Below are positions 1 through 6,397 of a stretch of 7,809 bases of DNA, one piece after another. Source of the stretch: Cyclobacteriaceae bacterium (GTDB taxonomy: Bacteria; Bacteroidota; Bacteroidia; Cytophagales; Cyclobacteriaceae); NCBI GenBank assembly GCA_025363495.1, contig JANYDR010000679.1, positions 1 to 7,809 on the forward strand, read 5' to 3'. Under the pieces are notes generated by a model. It did not search any database. It was not told where the DNA came from and saw only the letters and a program-made list of their open reading frames with translations. Position 1 is the first letter of the stretch, and every line of letters begins with the position of its first letter. The translations under genes were made by a program, and so were the position numbers.

Positions 1-71
1 TTGCTGTTAGCCATAAATTCTTCAAACGTCGTCCTTTTTTTTACTTTTCTCTTTGCCTTTGTCGTTGCCAT
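1..71 (-). CDS. N-terminus of an unidentified basic protein (continues beyond window)
   Basis: An ATG at 71-69 opens a frame that stays open to the window edge and gives 23 residues, beginning MATTKAKRKVKKR and continuing TTFEEFMANS. The first 14 residues are rich in Lys and Arg, and the next segment looks like the start of an amphipathic helix. I do not recognise the family from so short a piece. The start lies 37 bp after the stop of the DUF6934-type gene on the same strand, so the two could share a transcript. No Shine-Dalgarno sequence is visible; the leader is A-rich (ACAAACAAAAACATCTT before the ATG), which is normal for Bacteroidota. It could be a small DNA-binding or antitoxin-like protein, but nothing visible proves this. 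A chance open frame is also possible at this length. Confidence 0.5.
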   Translation of the reverse strand, partial: MATTKAKRKVKKRTTFEEFMANS

Positions 72-107
72 AAGATGTTTTTGTTTGTGAATGTTAAGCT
101 AATTTAA

Positions 108-563
108 TCAAAAAATTCGCTTACGCTTAGCCAGCAGCATTTTATAAGATTTGTTTCTCTTAAAAGGTTCCCAATCATTTTCGCTCAAAGCTCCCCAGAT
201 TTCAAAATTTTGAGCAATTTCATTCAGGTATTTTAGAATTGCAATCGAATAAAATCTTGTACGTGATGGAGTGCTTCCTTGTATAATAATCAGAGCGCCA
301 GGATATCTATCAACAAAAAAATTCACAGCTAATGCAACAGTCACCAATATTTTTTCGGAATCTTTATTGTCACTTACGATAAAATCATTAATGATACCTT
401 TTTCAATATCATAATCTCCAAAGCCAAGATTATATTGATCATTCTGGCCAATTATTTTATCAAATCAAATGATTTTTCTGATTCTTCCTCTTGGCCCCTC
501 ACTTACAAACTCAAATGTGGAAAGATCATCCTTGATTTCAAGATTGTATCTATCTAAAGTCAT
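108..563 (-). pseudogene. DUF6934-family protein interrupted by one in-frame TGA
   Basis: Reading the minus strand from the ATG at 563 gives 151 coding positions in one frame, ending in TGA at 110-108, with a single internal TGA at codon 33 (467-465). Both sides of the stop look like one protein. Before it is MTLDRYNLEI, then a segment ending FVSEGPRGRIRKII. After it are FDKIIG, YNLGFGDYD (45-52), a segment SDNKDSEKILVTVALAV (64-80), GSTPSRTRFY (96-105), EIWG (121-124), WEPF (131-134) and LLAKRK (143-148). This order matches my memory of the DUF6934 family, common in Bacteroidota and without known function; members are usually about 145-155 residues, so only the stop is abnormal. There is no frameshift. 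A nonsense mutation (for example CGA or AGA Arg to TGA) or a sequencing error is most likely. The region is AT-rich compared with dprA and alaS, which may indicate a horizontally acquired gene. Confidence 0.72.
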
Positions 564-565
564 TT

Positions 566-596
566 CAAAATATTGCTTATTCGAGTGTTAATCAAA
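566..596 (-). promoter_or_regulatory. Bacteroidota-type promoter-like pair before the DUF6934 gene
   Basis: On the minus strand TTTG (596-593) is followed after 20 bases by TATTTTG (572-566). This resembles the Bacteroidota -33/-7 pair TTTG-N19-21-TAnnTTTG, except that the -7 element is one base short. The -7 box ends two bases before the ATG at 563, so a transcript from it would have almost no leader. The motif is short and the sequence AT-rich, so a chance match is quite possible. Confidence 0.3.
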
Positions 597-636
597 ACAA
601 CATCAATTCACTCATTCTTCACCCTTTTCATTTTAA

Positions 637-1740
637 TTACCTTCCTTTATACATCTTCCCCGGCATCGATATCACCGCATTCTTAAACTCCAGTGCTAAT
701 AGAATCGAAGCCAGCATTCCCTGGCCCATCCCCGTTTTTGCACTTAGTTCATCAATCATTACAGGAGTTTTCTTCTCCAATAAAACATTTAGCACAATTT
801 GTTCTTCAGGTTCCAGTGAAGACAACTCAAGGCTTAATTGATTATTAGCTTTTTCATTCCCTACACTCCAGTCCATGATGTATTCAATATCTTTTACAGA
901 CATGAATAAACTGGCCTTGTTGATCTTGATGAGTTTGTTACATCCTTCGGAATAAATATCACCCAGCTTTCCGGGTATGGCAAAGACATCTTTGTTATAA
1001 CTGTTGGCGATTTCAGCTGTGATCAGTGCGCCGCCCTTGACTGCTGCTTCTACGACAATCAACGCATCGCACAAGCCTGCTATGATCCTGTTACGAGCCG
1101 GAAAATTATGTGCATCAGGTTTTGTGCCAAATGGATTTTCAGTAATGAGTCCTCCCTGGTTAACCATTTTCCTGGCTATGTCTTTATGAGCTGCCGGATA
1201 AATGATATCAATACCACTTCCCAAAACACCAACGGTGGGTAATCCATGCTTCAGTGCTTGTTTATGTGCATGTATGTCAATTCCGTAAGCAAGTCCGCTG
1301 ATGATTAATGGCTGATGTGGTACCAATGTTTCGATAATAATATCTACTTGCTCTTTTCCATAGTCGGTCGCTTGTCGTGTGCCAACAATTGCTATAGTCC
1401 TGGCCTGATTCAGATTGATGTTGCCTTTTACATACAGAAGGGAAGGAGCATCGTCAATAGATTTAAGACGGGCGGGATAAGCTTTGTCGGTGAAGAAGAG
1501 TATTTGCGTGTCCTCGCGTTCAGCTTTCCTGAATTCTTTTTCAGCAAAGTCACGCGTTTTACCTTCATGAATTGAGTTGACGGTGACGTCCCCAATTCCT
1601 GGTATTTTCAACAGCCTTCCTTTGGATTGCTTAAATACTTGTTCGGCAGAGCCACAATAGCTTACCAACTGTTTTATTAAGAAGTCGCCCACGCCTGGCA
1701 CGAAATGCAGGGCCATGAGGGAAATGCGTTCCTGATTCAT
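637..1740 (-). CDS. dprA: DNA-processing protein DprA (Smf)
   Basis: DprA binds incoming single-stranded DNA in the cytoplasm and loads RecA onto it during natural transformation; it is also present in many bacteria not known to be competent. The 367-residue product has the full family layout. Two helix-hairpin-helix-like stretches occupy the N-terminus (FVPGVGDF 13-20, KIPGIGDV 45-52). The Rossmann-like domain spans roughly 75-290, with IVGTRQATDYG (118-128), ISGLAYGID (147-155), GSGIDIIYP (174-182), FPARNRIIAGL (213-223), GGALITAE (236-243) and EGCNKLI (265-271). A C-terminal winged-helix domain of the DprA type covers about 308-365. No key motif is missing. The start ATG at 1740 is well placed for the family N-terminus. 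The nearest minus-strand gene upstream, merR, is 205 bp away across a repeat-containing spacer, so co-transcription is uncertain. Identification is confident; competence of this organism is not shown. Confidence 0.97.
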   Translation of the reverse strand: MNQERISLMALHFVPGVGDFLIKQLVSYCGSAEQVFKQSKGRLLKIPGIGDVTVNSIHEGKTRDFAEKEFRKAEREDTQILFFTDKAYPARLKSIDDAPSLLYVKGNINLNQARTIAIVGTRQATDYGKEQVDIIIETLVPHQPLIISGLAYGIDIHAHKQALKHGLPTVGVLGSGIDIIYPAAHKDIARKMVNQGGLITENPFGTKPDAHNFPARNRIIAGLCDALIVVEAAVKGGALITAEIANSYNKDVFAIPGKLGDIYSEGCNKLIKINKASLFMSVKDIEYIMDWSVGNEKANNQLSLELSSLEPEEQIVLNVLLEKKTPVMIDELSAKTGMGQGMLASILLALEFKNAVISMPGKMYKGR

Positions 1741-1810
1741 CTCCGTAAATCAAGGATGCATTATGATTCAGCGCAATCAGGAATACCAGACCATTTTGTT
1801 GAGAATTCAG

Positions 1811-1896
1811 AAATTGACAGTTGACAAAGTGATCAATTGACAATAACGCTCCACATGACAAGACTTTGTCAACTGTTTTTTGTCAATTGTCAATTT
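1811..1896. repeat. Mirror-symmetric TTGACA/TGTCAA inverted-repeat array
   Basis: The spacer between dprA and merR holds three TTGACA copies (1814, 1821, 1837) followed by three TGTCAA copies (1867, 1881, 1888). The outer pairs are spaced 7 bp apart on both sides, so the array is nearly mirror-symmetric. Within it is a perfect 14-bp inverted repeat, ACAGTTGACAAAGT at 1817-1830 against its complement at 1863-1876, with a 32-base loop. Further matching arms are 1811-1819 with 1888-1896 and 1834-1843 with 1880-1889; the last pair would form a pseudoknot with the main stem. No T-run follows the stem on either strand, so a classical terminator is not supported. It could be a dispersed palindromic repeat, a transcript-processing hairpin, or a multi-site operator. 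Confidence 0.8.
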
Positions 1897-1913
1897 TAAG
1901 ATATTGAATTTAA

Positions 1914-1933
1914 TGACCCGAGCGGGCTCGAAC
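1914..1933 (-). other. Short tRNA T-arm/acceptor-like sequence, possible fragment
   Basis: Thirteen bases after the merR stop codon, the minus strand reads GTTCGAGCCCGCTCGGGTCA. This resembles the last third of a bacterial tRNA: the T-loop signature GTTCGA, then a T-stem-like and an acceptor-like strand. No D-arm, anticodon arm or 5' acceptor strand exists upstream, where merR is coding, so it is not a functional tRNA. The fit is imperfect, because the loop or stem is one base short of standard numbering. The same bases can fold as a small hairpin (CGAG, loop CCCG, CTCG), which is an alternative explanation. It may be a remnant of a tRNA-targeted integration, a duplicated fragment, or coincidence. 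Confidence 0.25.
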
Positions 1934-1945
1934 TACAATAAAGTC

Positions 1946-2284
1946 CTATTGCAGCTTCTCCTTCACTTCCGTGAGGAACTTGCGGATCTTACGGAGAGAG
2001 TCGATCAACTCCATTTTGTCTTTAACAGCAACAGAGTCTTGTTTTAACATCTCCTTGGCGCCATTAAGGGTGAATCCCTTTTCTTTTACCAGGTGATAAA
2101 TCAAATGAATCTGATCGATGTCTTCTTTGGTGAATTGGCGATTGCCTTTGCGGTTTTTCTTGGGCTGAAGAATATCAAATTCTGTTTCCCAAAAACGGAT
2201 TAATGACGGAGCTACATTAAACTGTTCGGCTACTTCACCGATCGAGTAATATAACTTTTCTATTTCTTTTTCTCTGTAGGCCAT
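1946..2284 (-). CDS. Short MerR-family transcriptional regulator
   Basis: The 112-residue product is a DNA-binding regulator with an N-terminal MerR winged helix-turn-helix. The segment YYSIGEVAEQFNVAPSLIR (12-30) is the recognition HTH, followed by FWETEF (31-36) and the wing KKNRKGNRQFTKEDI (42-56). Residues about 57-80 form the remaining helices, and a Lys/Glu-rich tail (about 88-112) is likely the dimerising coiled coil. There is no C-terminal effector domain and no Cys cluster for metal binding, so it belongs to the small effector-less MerR group common in Bacteroidota, not to metal- or drug-sensing MerR proteins. The start is the ATG at 2284; the preceding CCCCC gives no Shine-Dalgarno. 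The gene lies 105 bp after the capA stop on the same strand. Its target is unknown. Confidence 0.93.
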   Translation of the reverse strand: MAYREKEIEKLYYSIGEVAEQFNVAPSLIRFWETEFDILQPKKNRKGNRQFTKEDIDQIHLIYHLVKEKGFTLNGAKEMLKQDSVAVKDKMELIDSLRKIRKFLTEVKEKLQ

Positions 2285-2322
2285 GGGGGCAATTAGCCGT
2301 GATATTTTACAAGCAACTCATG

Positions 2323-2353
2323 CAAAGTAGCAATTCTTTTAAACACCAAGCAA
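2323..2353 (-). promoter_or_regulatory. Possible merR promoter
   Basis: On the minus strand TACTTTG (2329-2323) resembles the Bacteroidota -7 element TAnnTTTG with one base missing. TTG trinucleotides at 2353-2351 (21 bases away) and 2349-2347 (17 bases away) could serve as the -33 element. The position would give a leader of about 30 bases before the merR ATG. The match is incomplete, so this is only a candidate. If it is real, merR is not wholly dependent on transcription from capA. Confidence 0.35.
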
Positions 2354-2389
2354 TGAAGTGAAATTTATTTCATCTACAAGATGTCAACA

Positions 2390-3439
2390 TTAGTTTGTGG
2401 ATTTCCTGATCCAGCCATCGTCTCCAATAGTAACAGTAGATTCCGGAAAGTCCCCTTTTGTAAGCTGTTGTATTCTTTGAAGTACCCTTTTTTCGGTATC
2501 TATCTTCACTTTTTGACGCTCACTTTGGTCGGTCGAGGTGATGTGCGCCTTAAAAAATTCACCTTTTGGATTGGTGTAGACTTTAACAATAGGGGCTAAT
2601 CCATTGACGCCTGTAATATTCATACCATAGGTGCAAAAGTTGCCCATGCTATAAGCGATAAAGCGATTTTTATAAACTTCTACACCTCTTGTGTGATGTG
2701 GACCGTGTCCTAATACAATATCAGCACCTGCATCAATTACCTGATGGGCAAACTGATACACATTTCCACGATTCTCGCCATAAAACATCTCTGTTGCTCT
2801 CGGTACATGCTGATATTGAGGTCCTTCTGCACCTCCGTGGAATGAAACGATAACAATATCAGTCAGCGAATCGAGATGAGCGACAAGTTTCTTAGCATTA
2901 AAAATCTCATTGAGCGGTACGCAATTGCCGTTGGGTGCGAAAGCTATAAATCCGTACTTAACTCCGTTCTTTTCAAAGATAGTATAGGGCTTTTGCAACT
3001 GACCGGCGTATTCAATGCCCGCCTCATCTAACGTACTCATGCTGCTCTTCCTGCCAAGATCACCAAAATCGCCTGCATGATTATTCGCAATGCTCATAAC
3101 ATCAAAACCAGCTTTGGATAAGTTCTGCACATACTTCACCGGGGTTCGAAAAACGTAACACACTTTAGGATCGCGGCACGTTTTTGCAATGCCGCCTTCA
3201 TTTAGCAGTACTCCTTCAAGATTACCAAAGGTTACATCGGCATTATTGAGGATTGATTGTACATCCGACATCAATCCAGCGCCATTATCAGGGGGCAACA
3301 TACCGGTTCCATAATTGCTTCCCATCATGATATCGCCAACGCCGACAAGCGTGACTGTATCTCTTGGTGATTGGCCATAGGAGATAAAAAGCGACAGACT
3401 TAGGATGATTGAGGTAAGAATGAATCTAAAAAACTTCAT
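2390..3439 (-). CDS. Secreted CapA-family (PGA_cap) metallophosphatase-fold protein
   Basis: The 349-residue product starts with a signal peptide: MKFF, a hydrophobic core at about 6-20, and a likely cleavage after SYGQ near 23. The mature part carries the CapA/PGA synthesis motif series: GVGDIMMG (33-40), FGNLEG (71-76), SIANNHAGDFG (116-126), SFHGGAE (199-205), LGHGPHHTRGVE (243-254) and YSMGNF (263-268). In this family the Asp, Asn and His residues of these motifs form a metallophosphatase-like metal site. Family founders take part in poly-gamma-glutamate capsule synthesis, but many Bacteroidota members have no known substrate, and no capB/capC is visible here. The frame is open upstream to an ATG at 3562, but those 41 extra residues (MRALASLRLR...) come from the inverted repeat and would bury the signal peptide, so I start at 3439. 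The first residue after the signal is not Cys, so it is not a lipoprotein. Its protein C-terminus (after about 300) is not recognised. Confidence 0.92.
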   Translation of the reverse strand: MKFFRFILTSIILSLSLFISYGQSPRDTVTLVGVGDIMMGSNYGTGMLPPDNGAGLMSDVQSILNNADVTFGNLEGVLLNEGGIAKTCRDPKVCYVFRTPVKYVQNLSKAGFDVMSIANNHAGDFGDLGRKSSMSTLDEAGIEYAGQLQKPYTIFEKNGVKYGFIAFAPNGNCVPLNEIFNAKKLVAHLDSLTDIVIVSFHGGAEGPQYQHVPRATEMFYGENRGNVYQFAHQVIDAGADIVLGHGPHHTRGVEVYKNRFIAYSMGNFCTYGMNITGVNGLAPIVKVYTNPKGEFFKAHITSTDQSERQKVKIDTEKRVLQRIQQLTKGDFPESTVTIGDDGWIRKSTN

Positions 3440-3506
3440 GGAGCAAGTTGAATAAGCTGCAAAGAAATCAAAAAGTATCGAGATAAATAATACGGGGATT
3501 CTAATG

Positions 3507-3643
3507 GCGACTTCGTCGTAAGTGCTTTCACCGCGAAGGCGCAAAGACGCTAAAGCACGCAAAGTAATTTTCGCATTTATTACCTCCGCGGTGCTTTGCG
3601 CCTTAGCGTCTTCGCGGTGAACACCCGTGTGACGAAGTCACAC
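3507..3643. repeat. Long imperfect inverted repeat built from degenerate RRAGRCGC octamers
   Basis: The capA-alaS intergenic region folds on itself about a centre near 3574. The best arm is TTCACCGCGAAG at 3527-3538, perfectly complementary to 3610-3621. Inward of it, both arms continue with near-matching runs of an octamer such as GAAGGCGC, AAAGACGC, TAAAGCACGC (3536-3560, and in reverse complement 3585-3611). Outward, GACTTCGTC at 3509-3517 pairs with GACGAAGTC at 3631-3639. The pattern resembles the dispersed CGCAAAG/CGCAGAG-type repeats seen in many environmental bacteria, and a relative sits after alaS at 6398-6448. Translations of this repeat give spurious Arg/Leu/Ala-rich peptides on both strands. 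Confidence 0.85.
3627..3643. promoter_or_regulatory. Perfect 7-bp dyad at the upstream edge of the alaS promoter
   Basis: GTGTGAC, loop GAA, GTCACAC forms a perfect hairpin or operator-like dyad. Its right edge lies 22 bases before the alaS -7 candidate, where the -33 element would be expected. It also forms the outermost part of the larger inverted repeat, so it may be structural and not a protein-binding site. No regulator is implied by the sequence alone. Confidence 0.35.
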
Positions 3644-3665
3644 ACTTCTTTCTCGTTTTTCTGAT

Positions 3666-3673
3666 TAAATTTG
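3666..3673 (+). promoter_or_regulatory. alaS promoter -7 element
   Basis: TAAATTTG matches the Bacteroidota -7 consensus TAnnTTTG exactly. Transcription would begin near 3678-3682, leaving a leader of about 15 bases before the ATG at 3695. No good TTTG is present at the -33 position, where only CACACTTCTT is seen. The element covers the TTG at 3671, which argues against that codon being the alaS start. Confidence 0.5.
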
Positions 3674-3694
3674 CCGTTTGAACGCAAAATAAAG

Positions 3695-6391
3695 ATGGAT
3701 TCGGCAACGATACGACGCAAGTTTTTAGGATTTTTTGAAAGCAAAGGACACCAGATTGTACCCTCCGCACCGCTCGTGCTTAAAAATGATCCAAGCCTGC
3801 TCTTTACCAACTCAGGCATGGTGCAGTTTAAGGATTATTTCCTCGGCAACAGTGTTTCAAAATACAAGCGTATCGCTGATACTCAGAAATGTTTGCGCGT
3901 AAGTGGTAAGCATAATGATCTTGAAGATGTGGGACTGGACACCTATCACCACACGATGTTCGAGATGCTGGGAAACTGGTCATTTGGGGACTACTTTAAA
4001 AAAGAAGCAATTGAATGGGCATGGGAATTACTGACGGAAGTTTATAAGCTTCCTAAAGACAAGCTTTACGTAACAGTTTTTGGAGGTGATAAGGGTGATA
4101 ATCTTCCCGTGGATGAAGAAGCTCAGGACCTTTGGAGAAGATTTGTTCTGGAAGATCATATCCTTCACGGGAATAAGAAAGATAACTTCTGGGAGATGGG
4201 AGAGGCTGGGCCTTGCGGACCATGTTCAGAAATTCATATCGATTTACGATCGGACGATGAGATAAAGAAAAAGCTAGGAAGAGAACTAGTGAATAATGAT
4301 CATCCGCAAGTAGTGGAGATATGGAACCTGGTCTTTATACAGTTTAACCGATTGGCTTCTGGCGTGTTGGAACCGCTACCCGATAAGCATGTTGATACCG
4401 GGATGGGTTTCGAGAGATTGTGTATGGCCATTCAAGGCAAGACTTCCAATTATGATACCGATGTATTCAGGCCGCTGATGGATTTCATTGCGCTTCATGC
4501 GAATGTGAAGTACGGAACTGATACTAAGACAGATATTGCTATCCGTGTAATGGCAGATCACATCCGTGCTGTGTCTTTTGCTATTGCTGACGGGCAACTT
4601 CCTTCGAATACTGGAGCGGGTTATGTTATCAGAAGGATTCTAAGAAGGGCTGTGAGATATGGATTCTCATATTTGAATTTTAAAGAACCGTTTATTTATA
4701 GGCTGGTGTCATTGTTGGCATTGCAGTTGAGAGATGTTTTTCCTGAGTTGCATAAACAATTGGATTATGTGACCAATGTAGTTCATGAAGAGGAAAAGTC
4801 GTTCCTGAGAACGCTTGAGAAGGGAATCAGACGGCTAGATGACTTTATTACAGAACAGTATGAAGAATTTCTACATGAAGTGATCACTCCTAATGTTTTG
4901 AAAGAAATAAACCAGAGTGGGACTGGAAAGGCTGAACCTTTGAATATTACCCTTCCTGGGAAAATAGCATTTGAGTTATACGATACGTTTGGATTTCCCT
5001 TTGATCTGACATCATTGATTGCACGCGAGAAGGGAATAGACGTTGATGAAAAAGGATTCGCGGCGGAGATGGAAAAGCAAAAATCCCGTTCGAAAGCTGC
5101 TGCTGTTAAAGAAACCGGCGACTGGATTCTTGTCGGAGATGACGGCAAGTCTGAATTCATCGGTTATGACCATCTCACAGCAACTTCCAGGATCTTAAAA
5201 TTCCGAAAGGTCAAGCAGAAGAATAAAGAGATGTTTCAGTTGGTGCTGGATAAAACTCCTTTTTATGCCGAAAGCGGCGGGCAGGTTGGCGATACTGGGT
5301 TTATTGAATCGGCAAATGAAAAAATCTGGGTAATCGATACAAAAAAGGAAAATGACTTGATCATTCATTGGACCGAAACACTTCCTGATAAACTTGAAGG
5401 CGAGTTCTTTGCTTCCGTAAATGAAAGCAAGCGCAGACTTTCAATGAACAATCACTCTGCTACTCACTTACTTCACGCCGCGCTTCGCCATGTCCTAGGC
5501 AAGCATGTTGAACAAAAAGGTTCTTTGGTTAATGAAAAGATCCTGCGCTTTGACTTTTCTCATTTTGCGCCAATGACTGATGAGGAAATCGCTAAGGTAG
5601 AAACCATCGTTAACGAGAAGGTCCGCGAAAACATTCCTTTGGACGAAAAACGCAACGTACCGATTGAAAAGGCAAAAGCACTTGGAGCAATGGCTCTCTT
5701 CGGTGAGAAATATGGTGAATTTGTCCGCGTCATAACATTTGATCCTAAATTTTCGGTCGAGCTTTGTGGTGGAACTCACATTAAGGCAACTGGCAGTATT
5801 GGAATGTTTAAAATCGTATCAGAAAGTTCAGTCGCAGCAGGCGTACGACGCATTGAAGCCGTCACCGCCGAAGGTGCTGAGGATTTTGTCAATGGTTCGT
5901 TGGCGGTACTTGATGAATTGAAAACGTTGATGAAGAATCCCAAAGATCCTTCTGCGTTTTTGCAAGGATTGCTTGAAGAAAAGCACAGCCTCGAAAAGAA
6001 GCTCGAAGTATTCAATCAACAACTTGCCAATCAAATCAAGGAAGACCTTGTTCGTAAAGCCATAAAGTCAAACGGGCATACTTTGATTCTTGAAAAACTA
6101 TCCGTTCCCAGTGCAGATGCTTTAAAGAACATTGCTTATGGACTGCGTAACCAGTTTGATGATTTGTTAATGGTCCTTGCTGCTGATATTGACAGCAAGC
6201 CGCAGGTGGCAGTTATGATCGGGGAGAAGCTTGAGGCTACTAAGAAGTTTCACGCTGGAAATATGGTGAAAGAATTGGCGAAAGAGATTGATGGTGGTGG
6301 AGGCGGTCAGCCGTTCTTTGCCACGGCGGGAGGGAAGAAACTTGAAGGATTAGATGCTGTATTGGTAAGGGCAAAAGAATTAATTGGTTAA
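3695..6391 (+). CDS. alaS: Alanine--tRNA ligase
   Basis: AlaRS activates alanine with ATP and charges tRNA-Ala in the cytoplasm, and removes mischarged Ser and Gly. The 898-residue product is full length; bacterial AlaRS is usually about 870-880. The class II catalytic domain covers about 1-250: RRKFLGFFESKGH (7-19), LLFTNSGMVQFKD (35-47), RVSGKHNDLEDVG (68-80), the motif 2 region around TMFEMLGNWSFGDYF (87-101) and DTGMGFERL (234-242). The tRNA-recognition part includes GYVIRRILRRAVRYG (309-323). The editing domain holds the zinc-site motifs HSATH (587-591) and CGGTH (691-695). The C-terminal DHHA1/C-Ala region ends in a Gly-rich GGGGGQPFFATAGG (867-880). The insert near 186-206 fits the Bacteroidota form. 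I chose the ATG at 3695 over an in-frame TTG at 3671 because its product begins directly with the conserved N-terminus and the TTG lies inside the -7 element. It is divergent from capA. Confidence 0.98.
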   Translation: MDSATIRRKFLGFFESKGHQIVPSAPLVLKNDPSLLFTNSGMVQFKDYFLGNSVSKYKRIADTQKCLRVSGKHNDLEDVGLDTYHHTMFEMLGNWSFGDYFKKEAIEWAWELLTEVYKLPKDKLYVTVFGGDKGDNLPVDEEAQDLWRRFVLEDHILHGNKKDNFWEMGEAGPCGPCSEIHIDLRSDDEIKKKLGRELVNNDHPQVVEIWNLVFIQFNRLASGVLEPLPDKHVDTGMGFERLCMAIQGKTSNYDTDVFRPLMDFIALHANVKYGTDTKTDIAIRVMADHIRAVSFAIADGQLPSNTGAGYVIRRILRRAVRYGFSYLNFKEPFIYRLVSLLALQLRDVFPELHKQLDYVTNVVHEEEKSFLRTLEKGIRRLDDFITEQYEEFLHEVITPNVLKEINQSGTGKAEPLNITLPGKIAFELYDTFGFPFDLTSLIAREKGIDVDEKGFAAEMEKQKSRSKAAAVKETGDWILVGDDGKSEFIGYDHLTATSRILKFRKVKQKNKEMFQLVLDKTPFYAESGGQVGDTGFIESANEKIWVIDTKKENDLIIHWTETLPDKLEGEFFASVNESKRRLSMNNHSATHLLHAALRHVLGKHVEQKGSLVNEKILRFDFSHFAPMTDEEIAKVETIVNEKVRENIPLDEKRNVPIEKAKALGAMALFGEKYGEFVRVITFDPKFSVELCGGTHIKATGSIGMFKIVSESSVAAGVRRIEAVTAEGAEDFVNGSLAVLDELKTLMKNPKDPSAFLQGLLEEKHSLEKKLEVFNQQLANQIKEDLVRKAIKSNGHTLILEKLSVPSADALKNIAYGLRNQFDDLLMVLAADIDSKPQVAVMIGEKLEATKKFHAGNMVKELAKEIDGGGGGQPFFATAGGKKLEGLDAVLVRAKELIG

Positions 6392-6397
6392 TGTGTG

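Noticed and set aside
1004..1861. Small frames overlapping dprA on both strands
   Set aside because: They are shadows of dprA in other frames, without their own start context or domain.
2359..2372. AT-rich palindrome TGAAATTTATTTCA after capA as a terminator
   Set aside because: The stem is short and all but AT-only, and no T-run follows on the minus strand.
2381..2599. Plus-strand 72-codon frame at the capA 3' end
   Set aside because: It is antisense to the capA coding region and has no recognisable features.
3459..3477. capA promoter (TACTTTTTG or TTTCTTTG on the minus strand)
   Set aside because: Each departs from TAnnTTTG and neither has a -33 partner at the right distance.
3671..3694. 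TTG start giving alaS eight extra residues
   Set aside because: The TTG lies within the TAAATTTG -7 element, and the ATG at 3695 directly begins the conserved AlaRS N-terminus.
3580..3819. Minus-strand open frame of 79 codons
   Set aside because: It runs through the inverted repeat and antisense to the alaS start; its Arg/Lys-rich end is the repeat read in another frame.
4783..5160. Minus-strand frame of 125 codons inside alaS
   Set aside because: It is antisense to a well-conserved alaS region, has Ser-rich low-information composition and no recognisable domain. The smaller antisense frames at 4376-4597, 5495-5779, 5776-6015 and 5828-6034 were dropped for the same reason.
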